A stretch of DNA of 64,000 bases from Rhynochetos jubatus (taxonomy: Eukaryota > Chordata > Aves > Eurypygiformes > Rhynochetidae): NCBI GenBank assembly GCA_027574665.1, contig CM050649.1:60726150-60790149 (forward strand). The letters are read 5' to 3'. The first letter of the stretch is position 1. Each line of letters starts with the position of its first letter. Below are positions 48,463 to 61,351 of this stretch, one piece after another. Made by a program: the position numbers and the translations under genes. Below the pieces are notes generated by a model. It had not been told where the DNA came from. It saw only the letters and a program-made list of their open reading frames with translations, and did not search any database.

Positions 48463-51400
48463 GGTGTATTTTGTTTCTTCTTTTGAGATGTGAAGATGTA
48501 ATTTACCATTATATTTGAACTTAGAAACTACATTCCAGTAAGGGATGGGCATTCACATGTAGGGTGATGTCTCTGTACAACAGATCTCCACCCAACACAC
48601 ATGCACCTTCTCCCAGTAAAAACTCATTAAATCTTTGAATAATGTTTCTCTTCTGCATTTTATATGCAACAGTATGTCTTATTTATTTAGGATCTATTGT
48701 TCACTTCTATACAAACAATAATGAATCTAACAACCATCTAGATATGGAATACTGAAAAAAAGAAGCTTCAGGTCCTCAAATGGAAGATGTCAAAATAGTG
48801 GGATGTCAATGACTCCCTTCACTCTGGTATGCAACGTCTCCTCCATTTGCTGGAGTCTGTAAAACGGGTAGAGCAAGTAAGGAAAAGAATAAAAGCATAG
48901 CCTAACCTGAAAAATGATCTTATTGTTATTTAATTTGCAAACTTGAAAGAGATCTTCGTCTCTTTAGGTATAAGCATCAAGAAAGAAGAAAGGTCTGTGA
49001 ATACAAACATCTTTTGGATTAGATCTGATGTGAATAAAAACCACAAGAGATACAAACTGTGCCCTGGAAGAGAGAAATAAATTGTAATAAGGAAGTGAGA
49101 AATAGCTATACTGTGAACTACAATAAAGTGAAGACCTACTCTGCTGCTGTAGATGCTGGAATCTGTAGAAACATGGGGCTGTGCACAGTCAATTTTACCC
49201 GGCTTATTTCACATCTCCATATTAGACTATAACAGACGGTGCATCTTAATGTTACCTGATGTGTTTACTGGAGATACTAGCTATCATTGTTTCCTTTTTA
49301 CAATAGTGCAGACCCAAATGTAAAGAAGAAGTTTAACGTGGTGTTTTTATATTCCCTCTCACCTTTCTCTAGCTTATGAAGTCTTCTGTGGACTACTGAG
49401 GTGTTAAGGTACTCATTATTTTAGTAAAATTTCTGTAACCTTCTCTTATTAACCAAAGGCTTACCTTTTAGCATAGTCTATATAATGTTGCATTGGATTT
49501 ACATTTATTTTTATTTTTCCTAATTTTTTATCTGTCTTGTGGTATCAATGAATGAGCAAGACACATAGTTACTAAATTTCCCCAGGGAAATTCAAGCTTT
49601 TGAATGAATTTACCTGCAAACTTCAACATGGGAGTGAGATCCACTTCTTTAATAAGGAGGATAATTGACAATTTCAACCACTGAAATAAGGAGACAGTTA
49701 TGTCATCTTCCTTGCTGGTCAGTAACCTTCTAAAACCTTGTGTAGTTCATTCACAGCCAACTATGTTCACTGCAAGAAGTGTTGTCCATCTCAAGACCTT
49801 TCTAATAGAGGAAGTCATTACAGAACATATCAGATCTGGCATAAAAATACATATATCTTGTGAATGCCTAATAATGATTGTTGTATTTTTCAATTATGGA
49901 TAACTGCTCTTAATGACTTGAGGGAAACTATAAAACGGAGGAAGTTTCTGGGGTTATAAGCAGGATGCAGTGTAATATGTGATATCAATAGATTTTGAAA
50001 TAGATTAGCAAAACTGCAGGGTTATGAATGCATTTTCAGCTAAACACAGAGATACCAGAAATATATAGATTTTATTTTCTTAATCTTGCTTTTAAAATTT
50101 TATATGCTACAGTAACTACTTTTGAGACCAGAGCTATTATCCCTAGGGAATGCATGCATTTTGTGTTACCTTCTTTTGACCTTTTTTAATTTTGGCATTT
50201 AGTACCTGCCAATAACGTAGCTTCCTGTGAGAAAGAGAGAAAGAAGTTTTTCCATGAGCTTCCTAAGACAGATGGCACAAAGTGAAAGAAAGGGACATAA
50301 CTATGCTAGACAATTAGTAATCTTCAGCTAGATAATCTCATTAAACAGCCTGGAGAAACATACTTGCAACTTCAGACATAAAATCTGAAATTACTCTTAA
50401 AAATTCAAATTATAGCATGTATTGTTTTTCTATTAGCCTCACTACATCAGTTAGGTTGAAAGATATCAGACTTTATGAAGATACCAAAATAAATGGAGAA
50501 CATGTAGGAATTTTTGGAAGTTACATGGTAAAGAATATGTGGAGGGATATACTTTTTAAGTTCTTTGTTTTAATCCTTACTCCCTAACACTTGTTACTTT
50601 AATTGTGGCTTTTTTTTTTTTTTTTTCAAGCTGATTTCCACCGTTATTCTTCTAATTCTGTTCTTACTGAAGGCTAATTCTGCTGTTACTAAAGTTAATT
50701 AGAGGAACTCTTCAGATAAGTTACAGCTGAGTTAGGACAGTTCTGAATATGTAATAAATTACATACAACCATTAAATAAATTATTTTTAAGTGAGGACAT
50801 TGTAGTTTCCAACTTCTGTTGACACAATTATCCTGCTTATTGATACTCATGATATCCTTTTCTAATTATGAGATTTGAATTACAACATCAAAGGTTTCTT
50901 AGCAAGAGTGTTCTAATCTGACACTAGTTTAACGCACAAAAAAAAAAAGTTGATAGCACTTAGACTTGAAGCAGGTTGAAGCACGGAATACCTTATGAAT
51001 GCTTAAAAAGAACATTAGGTTTGGAAACAACCTGAATCAGCATGTTAGTATTTTTTTCAGAGTTACATGCTCTTGTCTGAGACTAATCATAAAGATAATG
51101 GAGTAGGAAGAAACTGCTATTTGTCAATAAAGATACGGGAAATTAAGGTGCCTCAAGGCTATTTGGAAACTTGCTGATGTGAAAAAACAGTATGTTCCAA
51201 CTGGAAAAGCAGCAAGAAAGAGCCTACTTAGCAAAATAACCTCCCAATATTTATCTAAAAATATATTGTAATTAAATTAGCATGTTGTAATTTTTTTATT
51301 AAATATAAATTATATTCTTATTTGATCACTTGATTTAATATCCAACTAAATTATACTTGGTAAGTCCCCATTTGAGGGAGGAAGATAAAAGGAAACTATA

Positions 51401-54400
51401 ACTAAAACTTGTGAACGAATGTTTTAAAAGAACATGAATTTTAAAATTAGTCAAATTCAGCTGTCCTTCAAAGATGTACACCCTGAACCGATTTGGACAG
51501 AGAGAACAAGGACTTTGTTGTGTCTGAGATCAATAGCTGCTGCTGCTTTAAGTAGCATCTGGGATACTGTCTGGAACTGTTTAGGTCATTCTGACTTGAT
51601 AAGAAAATGCTATTTTTGTATTCTTATTTTCATGAACAGCAGGCTGAAATGTGATTTTACCTTCTCTACTTCACTATCAACTAAAGAAAACAGCTGGAAG
51701 AGCTGTTTTGCAAAGTTTACAGTTTAAGTGCTATGCACCAAATTTTACAATTATTAGACAACTTGTATTTGCTAAATTGAGACATCCTTGTACACTCACC
51801 TCATTTCATCAACTCAGTCTACCCTCTACCAAAATAACTGTATGACAAATGACTAACTTCTCCTCTCATTGAAAATGTTTTCAAGCTAATTAAAAAAAAA
51901 AACCAAAAAACAAAAATCTATTTAATTTTCTGAAGAAACTTCAAGAACATAGACATATGACATTTTTCTGGTTGCTTTTTTAATATCATAGTCACTTGTG
52001 TTAATGCAATTCACTTTAAAAAGAGAAAAAAATGTTTCAAATATGCAGAGCAGATGTTTGCTCTAGTCAATATAATCAGAGGTGAACAGGGAATAATTAA
52101 TCTCACTCAATATAGCCATTTAGAAGAGGAGCTGTTCTAAATACTGTAAAATATTGGCAGCTACATGGAATCTGGAAATATGACAGGTGTGCCATCTTGT
52201 ATTGGTAGATAGAAGTGACGGAATCCCACTTTTACATTTAGCCATTTAAATCACCTCATGAGCTCCATGAGGTTTTTAACTGGATAACTGATTCAGCTTT
52301 GCAATAGCTGATAATCTAGCTGTTATAACCCAGTAATTGATAATAGGAGCCTTGGCAGCTTGCATTCATGTGAAAAGCAGAAACACTGAAACCGTACATG
52401 TAGGATCCAGCTCACAGATTGATACCTACATTAAAATACCTACCTGTGGACCTTCATGATGTCGCTAAGGATCTAGGTGTTGCTCATTGTTGTAGTGATC
52501 TCTAGCAAGGCAGAAATAGACACAGAGAATGTCTTATTTTGAATTAACTTAAAAGGAAAATAGTAGCCTTGTTGTCCATAACCTACATGTAACTTATTGT
52601 CAGCTGAGTGGAGAATTACAGGAAAATTCACAAAATTTTAAGGCCAAGTTAGTAACATTTATCATTATGCACAGAAATTTGTAGGTATTTATAGATCTTT
52701 TATTCAGACCAGAACTTTAGAAAATATCATATGGATATCCTCAGACCAAAGTACTATAACTGCTTTATTTCAGAGAAGGATGCTAAATTCTCATACCAAT
52801 TGTTGTATTGAACTTCAGGTAGGTGAAAGAACCACTGCTTTCACCTATTGTTCTGAATGTTCTTTGAGCTTTGAGGTAAACAGAGAATAGGCAAAATACA
52901 AAGTACAACATAGTGCCTGGGCCTAAAATTTTAGGACAGAGTTATCCTTCAACATAATCCCACTTAGTATAAATACCAAAAAAAGTTTCTTAGAGGTCAA
53001 ATAATATGTCAAAGAATGCCCATGGATCCGCAGGTTAATTTATAATTTTTATCTACTGAAAGTGCATTGCCCATTCTTTTTTTAGTGTTGAAGAATCAGA
53101 ACAAACATAACAGAAATAAAAAATGAGGGTTTTTTTGAAGCAAGTTCTCTAGCTGATATATGATCTCAATTTATTTTTAAGGATCATTTTTAGCTGTGAT
53201 ATCGATGCTACATATAAAGTGGTAATTAGAACAGATTTATGTTGGACCTCATTAGGCAGAACTTACTAAAACTCAAGAAAATTATGCTTCACTACTTCCC
53301 CTGAGGATTAAAATTGTGTAAATGTTATAAGTTGTTTATGATGTAATCAAGACAGAATCTAGCTAAATGAGCCTAGACAGAATTTTTTAAACATGATAAA
53401 AAACCCCACCCTGTTCCTATATTTGTGTTGAAAAAATTAAATGTTAGAAAATCCTGAAAGAAAACTGATATGGTAAATATAGTAAGAAAAATATCAGTTG
53501 AATATGGTACATGCATACAGTTGTATTTACCTATGTGCTGTCACAGTGCACATCTGTACATTCAGGAAATTAAAATATGAGGTCAGAATCTTTATGGATA
53601 CCTGCAACACATCCAAGTCTTCAGTTTTCCTCTGTCACTGAAAACTTTTTTTTTTTCTAATTTGCTATAAAAAATTAAGACATCTTTGACAATTATGAAG
53701 ACTCTCTTCAGTGATTGCTTATAGAACAAAATTTTAGTTTTCTGAAATTCATTTTCATAAATAGATTTTTAAGGTTTTTAACTGGGAATATTTGCAAATT
53801 GTTCTGGATGACTGAGATTGTATATTTTATTGACTTAAAAAAAATCTTAATGAAAAAGAACCAGTTTAATGATATCATCATTTATTAGAGCAGTATATAG
53901 ACATCTTATCCTTGAACTATGTATGAAATATGGTAAGTCCAAACTCTTAGATGTAAGAAAAAAATTAAAATTAACAAGAAAATATTTTATAGTCTAATAA
54001 AGGTGTGGAAACAAAAGAGTAAGTGTAACAGAATGCTTGATTCTAATTCAAGGTTTATTGAATATCAACATCAACTTTAACATTTCAGAGTAACTTACCT
54101 GAATTTAATATCAATTGATGTGATATTTATCGAATTGAGGCATGTGTTGTAAGTATTAGAAAAGTAATTAAGGAGGATAATTATTTCAAATAAAAAATAA
54201 ATTTTAAGATAAAAGATTAAAATGTCAAATAATTATTAAATGCACTTTAAAAAATCTTTTTTACTAGTTAAACTTTTAAAGAAACATAAGGTGCCTGCAA
54301 TAATCCAGAAATGGAGATTCTATGTGACTGAAAGAAATTTTTAATAATATTTATATTGAGATATAAGGGTAAGAAAGAGAAAGATTTTTTTTTTTTTTTA

Positions 54401-54827
54401 TAATTCTTTGTCTGAAGGAATCAGGATCTTATATAGTGTGTGAGGGGTTATGTTCTGTTTTGGTTTATTGTCATTTGGCTTGTGGGTGGTGGATTTTCCC
54501 CAGAACACAGATCTAAAGTCAAGCCACTTATTTTTCCACCTACTTTCTATGTAGTGTAATTTCAGAATAGCATGTTCATTTTATCTGATACTGGATTGTT
54601 CTGATATGTTTCAATCATTCAAGATTGAAAACAGTCAGACAGTAGGACAATAAAAGTTTTAATTACAATGATTTGAATTGGTAAATGATTTTGAGAAATA
54701 TCGCTTGCAATAATGGAATAAGACAAAGGGAAGAGCAAATCAGGGCAGTTCAGGAGAATATATACTAACACCGTAAAAAGAGAAAATCAAAAAACACTAT
54801 ATGGCTAGGTCATATACCACTATCATC
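48463..54827. other. Unassigned AT-rich DNA
   Basis: A run of 17 T lies at 50610-50626. No gene or transposon is recognised in 6.4 kb. Frames at 51434-51727 (97 codons) and 51651-51845 show no domains. 52090-52400 looks unique and balanced in composition. Confidence 0.5.
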
Positions 54828-56018
54828 CAACATGGCTCCACATAGGGCAGATTGTGCCTGACAAATCTGGTGTGGACCATACAGTATGGTCACAGCTTTG
54901 GTGGATGAAGAAAAGACAACCAATGCCATCTACCCTGACTTGTGTAGGGTGTTTGACAAAGTCCTGCATGACGTCCTTCTCTCTAAATTGGAGAAATATG
55001 TATTTGATGGAGGGACCACTTGCTGAATGAGAAACTGGCTTCATGGTAAAACTCAAAGAGTTGTGGTCAATGGTTTGATGTCTCAGTGGAGACCAATGAT
55101 GAGTGTCATTCTTCAGGGGTCAATATTGGGAACGGTACGGTTTAACTTCTTTATCAGTGATGTGGACATAGGGATTGAGAGCCACCCTCAGCAAGTTTGC
55201 CAAAGGCACCAAGCTGTGTGATGGGGTCGACACACTGGAGGGAAGGGATTTCATCCAGAGGGTCCTTGACAGACTGGAGAGGTGGGCCTCTGCCAACCTT
55301 AAGGAGTACAACAAGGCCAAGTGCAAGGTCCTGCACATGGGTCAGGGAAATCCCAAACACAAATACAGGCTGGGTGGAGAATGGATTAAGAACAGACCTG
55401 AGGAGAAGGACTTGGGGGTACTGGTGGATGAGAAGCTGGACATGAGCAGGCAGTGTGTACTAGCAGCCCAGAAAGACAACCGTATCCTGGGCTGTATCCA
55501 GAGAAGTGTGGCCAGCAGATCCAAGTAGATGTTTCTCCCCCTGCACTCTCGTGAGATATACTGTGTCCAGCTCTGGGGCCCTCAACATAAGAAGGCTATT
55601 GAATGGTTGAAGAGAATCCATAGGAGGGCCACAAAGATGATCAGAAGGCTGGATACCTCTCCTATGAAGAAAGACTGAGAGAATTGGGCTTGTCCAGCCG
55701 GGAAAAGAGAAGGCTCTGGGAAGACCTTATAGAAGCTTTCCAATAAGAAGCCTACAAGAAAGCTGAAGGGGGACTTTTTACAAGGACCTGTAGTGACAGA
55801 AATTCTTCACGGAGAGAGTGATGAAGTACTGGAACAGGTTGCCCAGAGAAGCTGTGGATGCCCTGTCCTTGGATGCCTTCAAGGCCAGGCTGGATGAGGC
55901 TTTGAGCAACCTGGTCTAGTAGAGGGTGTTGCTGCCCATGGCAGAGGGGTTGGAACTAAGTGATCTTGAAGGTACCTCCCAACCTAAACCACTCTATGAT
56001 TCTGCAATTCTGATTCTA
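54828..56018 (+). mobile_element. CR1 LINE, reverse-transcriptase C-half plus 3' end
   Basis: A plus-strand CR1 of about 1.2 kb, from 'aacatggctccacatagggc' to 'ccactctatgattctgcaat'. The catalytic motif reads FAKGTKL at 55196-55216, so both aspartates are replaced by K and G and it cannot be active. About 75 bases that other copies have between 'cctgtagtgacag' and 'aaattcttcac' are missing near 55799. Confidence 0.93.
55175..55528 (+). pseudogene. CR1 ORF2 C-terminal remnant, 117 codons open
   Basis: An open stretch of CR1 protein text running from the damaged FAKGTKLCDGV through [20 protein letters not shown] and [20 protein letters not shown] to LGCIQRSVASRSK. It then stops at 55526-55528. 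The loss of the two catalytic aspartates and the missing upstream part mark it as dead. Confidence 0.8.
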
Positions 56019-57253
56019 GAAAGTTGATCCTCTACTCAGTCACACTCAAAATACAATTAGAGTTTTGAATCTGGTGGTTGTTTGACAAGACTAAGAAACA
56101 CCAAGACACAAAAGGACTCTTCAATAGAAGGATCCAAACTCAGCTTCATCTATCTCTGCTTTTCCTCTCACCTAGGGGGTGTGTTAGGAATACTGGGATG
56201 GAAGTCCAGCCTTCCTACAGGTGTTGAGGGCTTAGAACACTGGGATTTGTTAGTAGTGGGCTACACACATATCAAAAGCATTGCATTTTGGTATTTGACC
56301 CGTAACAGTAATTGCAAACTCTGAGTTAAGAAACAACTACTAAAACATTAAAAAAGAATAATCTTTATTTGCTGCCTAAAATGACCATAGTTAGTCGATA
56401 GGAGACATACAAGGAAGTCGGATCCCAGATATCTCCTGAAGTTTTTTTTTACTTCAGTCTTCAAATAAGCGGCTTGGGGAGCTGACACTTACTCAATTAT
56501 TTAAATAAATAAATCTTCCATAAATACTGAAAAATGTAGATGGTTTGTTAATTCTTTCCTTTTAAAACACAACTGTAAAAAAAAAAACCAAAAACCTGCT
56601 GTTTAACTTTTATCTAATAATTAAGCTGTCACAACATATATTTTGAGAATGCAAGATCTGTATTCAACAAATACTTTCTCCTGAGAATTTGTATATACGT
56701 ATTTTTGATGTGAGAGCCAAAATGAGCAGTCAAAACAAGAGAAATATTGTAAAGGAATTATATTACAGTCAGAAATTTAGATTCCCATGAACTCCCATGT
56801 CATGAATAATTAAACAGAATTTGTTTTAAGGGATTACTAACTTGGATTTAAATTAACACTTCAGACCTCTGAATATCTCTGTAGGCTTCAACCTTTTGTC
56901 TAGAATGAGAAAAAAATGTCAGAAATTATCTATGCAGAACCATCCTTTCTGAAAGCCATTTCTGGATACAAGTTCAGAATTTATAAACTCTAAAGCTTTG
57001 TTTCTTGCTTAATGTCTCCTGCCTATGGCTTTCCCAGTCAAGTATCTCTGAGTTCCCACTTTTACAGTTCCATGGCCCATTGTTTCTCAAATGTATATAT
57101 ACTATTTTTTTTTTAATTGTAGAAGAGTGCAATAATTACTCCTGTCTAGCCAAACTTAAATAGAATGTAACTGTATCTTGCACACGAAAGATCACATTCA
57201 AATGTTTTCTATACAGAATTATTTTTATTGTAGAATACATCTGAAAAATAATT
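56019..57253. other. Unassigned AT-rich DNA
   Basis: No gene or repeat family is recognised. Confidence 0.5.
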
Positions 57254-57342
57254 CAAAGATTCACAGAGTGTTAGGGATTGAAAGGGACCTCTGAAGATCA
57301 TCTAGTCCAAACCTCCTGCCAGGGCAGGATCACCTAGAATAG
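57254..57342 (-). mobile_element. CR1 3'-end fragment
   Basis: The reversed CR1 end is clear: 'gattcacagagtgttagg', 'gaaagggacctctgaagatc', 'atctagtccaaacctcctgc' and 'cagggcaggatcacctagaa'. It is about 89 bases, severely 5'-truncated. Confidence 0.88.
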
Positions 57343-60300
57343 TCTTTTAGTTGTTTCATTACTTTCTTATCTGTATCTTATCACTGAATTTAAATGGGAC
57401 TATATTAATTAAATGGAAATATTTGTTGCTATATATGAATATGCATCAGCAACTTTGAAAAATCATTGTTATTGAAGATTCTCACAGATTTATTCATCAT
57501 ATGGAAAAACCCACTTCAATAACTGACATTTTATGAGAAGAAACATAGATATGCAAACAGGAATCCTAACATTGAGAAGAGGTTTTACCACTACTTGTTG
57601 CCATATTTGGGAAAGTTCATGTTACACTGGATAACAAAAGGGAAAATTTGTTTGTTTTCTGTCATTAACAAAGAGATTTTATGAACTGACAGACTATTCT
57701 TTAGCTTCTATTTGGTACTTAACAGAGATCTGTTACAATTACTATCAGAGGACTACAAAACCAAATAATCCTAAATTAATATTTTTTATTAGATAAAGGT
57801 TTTTAAAAATATTTAATTGTATATTTAATCTGATTTTTTTTCTCAAAACCAGAATTCACTTTGTTTTATTAGTGGAAATATTAATATTTCCATTAAATAC
57901 TTCTCCATTTTCAGTCAGAATTTGAAATTCTAATTACATTTTAGAAACTTTGAAATCTGATATTAATATTGATAATATTACAGTTTAAGTATATTTTATG
58001 TTAAATTAGTTTCATCTTCATGGGTAAACAGGTGCTTGTAATTCAGGATTTGTTTCACAATTGCCTCATGATTTGCTTTCATATCAGGAATTTACACAAT
58101 GTAGTTATAAAAAGTTGATGAATTGAAATAAGAAAGTAATTACAGTGTGAGCCAGCATTTCCCTGGATGTCAGTGTGAAGGACATCTTTAACTATCTGTT
58201 CCTCTTAATTTTTTTTTTCTCATAAAATTGTTTACATCCCAATATATTAGGTCACACTGTCACTGCCTTAATGCAGGTTGACCTGCATTGCTTTGTCCAA
58301 TTTGCTTTTAACCCACTCAAACAATGATTTTTTTTTTTTTTTTTTTTAAATTTCCCTTGGGAAGCTGTTGCGTAGTCTAATAGATATTAGTGTTAGCACA
58401 TTTCCTCATTCAGTCTGAATTTTACTTTTTCATTTTTTCTGATTACACTCATTTATACTTCCATATATCAACTTTAATAATTCTGCTTGTTTGTTTACAA
58501 CCTATGAATAGGTTGAAATAACTTTATAAACTGTGTTTCTTTTATCATCATTTATCTGGACTACATATTGCAAAATCTTTACTTCTATTTCTTAAATCAA
58601 TGAAACAACAGTTAAGTTCCATTTATTTGTTGGCAACCCTTTTAATTCTTCAAATGGATCTAAAGTGAGTCAAATGCTCAAAATAACATAAACTGAATTT
58701 CTGTGTTTTTTGGTTTTTTGTGGTTTTTTTAATTTCAGAAGTTTCTATTAAATTAACACCACAGCTGAAGAAATAATTTAATGTTTTATATTCTACTGAC
58801 CTTCCTGATCATATATCTGAGCTTTCTTGGTTATTTATATACACTGTCAGAAAATGCTTTTCCTATTATTTTCCTAGTTATGCCTAGCTTGCTGTTTATT
58901 TTCCTCTTGAGATCATCATACCAGCTTAATGTGATCCAAATCTTTAATTAAAAAAAAAAAAAAAAAAGATTTATTTACTTAAGAATTACCTTACTTTGTG
59001 GAAAGACCTATACAAATCTAATTAACCTGAAAAATTACATCAAAATTAATTTTTAGATAACTTTAAAACTGATCATGTTAAAATAATTGAAGTATTTACA
59101 TTCTTCTAATAAACTTTAATTTTCCTTCTTCATATCAGAGACACACTGTCATTGTATAGACCGAAGCGTGTTTGATTTTTTGTGCTTATTTTTTGTCTTC
59201 TTACCATATGCTACTGTGGTATTCTCAAGTATTACAAACACACAGACTGCCTTTAGGACACAACTAAGGTTGTTATTACCCTTTCTTTGTGTCAGAGGAG
59301 GAAACACCTCAAGCCAACATGTGTGTTCTTTCACAGTCTGAATGAATTTTCTGTTTCACCATGTCACACAATAGTTACCGAGGCAGGTGAAACCCCCAGG
59401 CTCAAGCAAGGCAGATGTGGAAGATGTGGGAGGATTTTCCTTTGGGAACCCAGGGATTCTTCATCAGGTAAAGTCACCACAGAGCAAATTGACAGCAAAG
59501 TGTTCTCAAGCAGCAAGGTTCCATAAGAAGCTGGTACCATCTGAGATCCTGCAGAGTGTCCTCCAGATATCCTCCAGGAATATCATCTATGACGAGTCAT
59601 ATGGACATGCAAGGCACTTCTAAGTGGCATCTGAAGATCAACTTACATGTTGTGGGATATTTCACATGGCACTGGAGATCTAAATGTAAACAACTGAATA
59701 GTCTCCACTCTATAGTGAGGGTCTAGATATGTAGCTCACGTCGGTATCTGCACTGAAGATATGTGAATGAACTTGTCTTAATCAGAAGTTAATTTTCATT
59801 TAAAGGTAACAATGTAGTTACCTAAAGAAAGGGGCTCTGTTTTAACTGTTTTGAAGTTTTCCAGCCTCATCTCCAGCTGTTGATCCAAAGCAATGCAGAT
59901 TTAGGGTTGCATTTCCAACCACAATGCAACAGCTTGGATAACTGAGGCTACCACAAAAAGCAGAGATGCTGGTGCATAGGAATATAACAAAACCTGGGTA
60001 TCCTGATTAGTCAGTGGAGAGTAACATAACCTGAGCTAGTCAAGGGAGAGAAACTTCCTTCAAGGCACATTTCATACCTGTTTCAGGTTATGACTCTGGA
60101 TTAAATTAATTGTGTGCTAGAAGTACCTATTTCTCTCCTTTTAACTATAAAGACATTCTAAATTACTAGATTAGTTATACATATGTCACAGTGTAGATGT
60201 CTGTATTTGTCACAGGAATTCCAAGTGTCTCTACATGATACATTGCAGGAATATGTAAACATTTTCTTCAAGCTGTGCATAAGCCTGTTAAAAACTCTAA

Positions 60301-61065
60301 ATTGAACAGTCACTAAACAAAATCTAATAAAGCCCTTGGAAGTTGAGACATATTAGTTCTGTTTCAGTGACATATAAATACTCAGCTTCTGTTTAAGAAC
60401 TGCTGGGTATACAGCCAGTTCAGACACTTAAGCACTCATCAAACAAATCTAATGAAAATTTAATGCAAACTTGTATCACTAATTCAAGTAACTGTAAGAC
60501 AGCTGTAATGCTTTTGCTGTTGTGTAAAAACATGCACAAAGTTGGAAAATTGGTTACTGCCCAGATTTACTAGAGGAATTTGTTTACTTAATTATAAATG
60601 TCTCATATCATTTGAGATATGGGCCTTGAGATCTGCTTGAGTTAAAAGACATGGCAAAGGAGGCTTCCTGAACTCTTGACTCCTATAACAGTTTCTGAAG
60701 GTTAGGTGATATGCTGAAGCAAATTGTCTCAAAAAGCACTGGTTGCTGATGTTCAGGTTACTGGTTTATGTGGTTACAAAATTAAGCTCTCACAGTTATG
60801 TATGTTAAGTAAGAAAATATATTGGTTTAGATAATACAGGATCTAAAGGAAATCAGAATCATTCTGGAGCAGCAGGTAGAGGCTAGACAAGGTATCTTGC
60901 ATCCAAATAGCTCTGTTTAGGTGTCTGAATACTATCTTTCAGGCAGAATGTGAGTCAAGATTAAGATATAGATTTAGGTTAAAATGAGGTAATTTTATGA
61001 AAATTAGTGCAAGTATAAGTTCAAATATAAATTAAGCTGCCATTACAATCTTAACAAACTACATC
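57343..61065. other. Unassigned AT-rich DNA
   Basis: It includes a perfect 20-base palindrome (57873-57892), T20 at 58328-58347 and A18 at 58950-58967. A GC-richer patch at 59390-59640 has two overlapping open frames and no recognised homology. Confidence 0.5.
57873..57892. repeat. Perfect 20-base palindrome
   Basis: TGGAAATATTAATATTTCCA equals its own reverse complement and sits in very AT-rich DNA. Confidence 0.95.
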
Positions 61066-61351
61066 TTGAAGAAGATGAAGCCAGGCTCTTCTGTGGTGTC
61101 CAGTGACAGGACCAAATGCAATGGGCACAAAAAGAAACACAGGAAGGTCCCTTTGAATACCAGGAAACACTTTTTCACCATGAAGTTGACTGAGCACTCA
61201 AATGATGCCCAGAGAAGTTGTGGAGTCTCCATACTTGGAGGTATTCAAAATTCATCTAGACATGGCCTTGGACAACCAGCTCTAGATGACCCTGTTTGAA
61301 CAGAGAGGTTGGAGATCACTTCCAAACTCAGCCATTCTGTAATTCTAAGAT
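61066..61351 (+). mobile_element. CR1 LINE 3' end, second tail type
   Basis: A plus-strand CR1 3' piece: 'caggctcttctgtggtgtcc', 'aggaccaaatgcaatgggca', 'gcccagagaagttgtggagt' and 'gacaaccagctctagatgac', ending 'gccattctgtaattctaaga'. The wording ('...agctctagatgaccctgttt') marks a CR1 subfamily different from the 'ctggtctagtggagggtgtc' copies elsewhere. A short open frame (61066-61299) is its decayed coding end. Confidence 0.88.
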
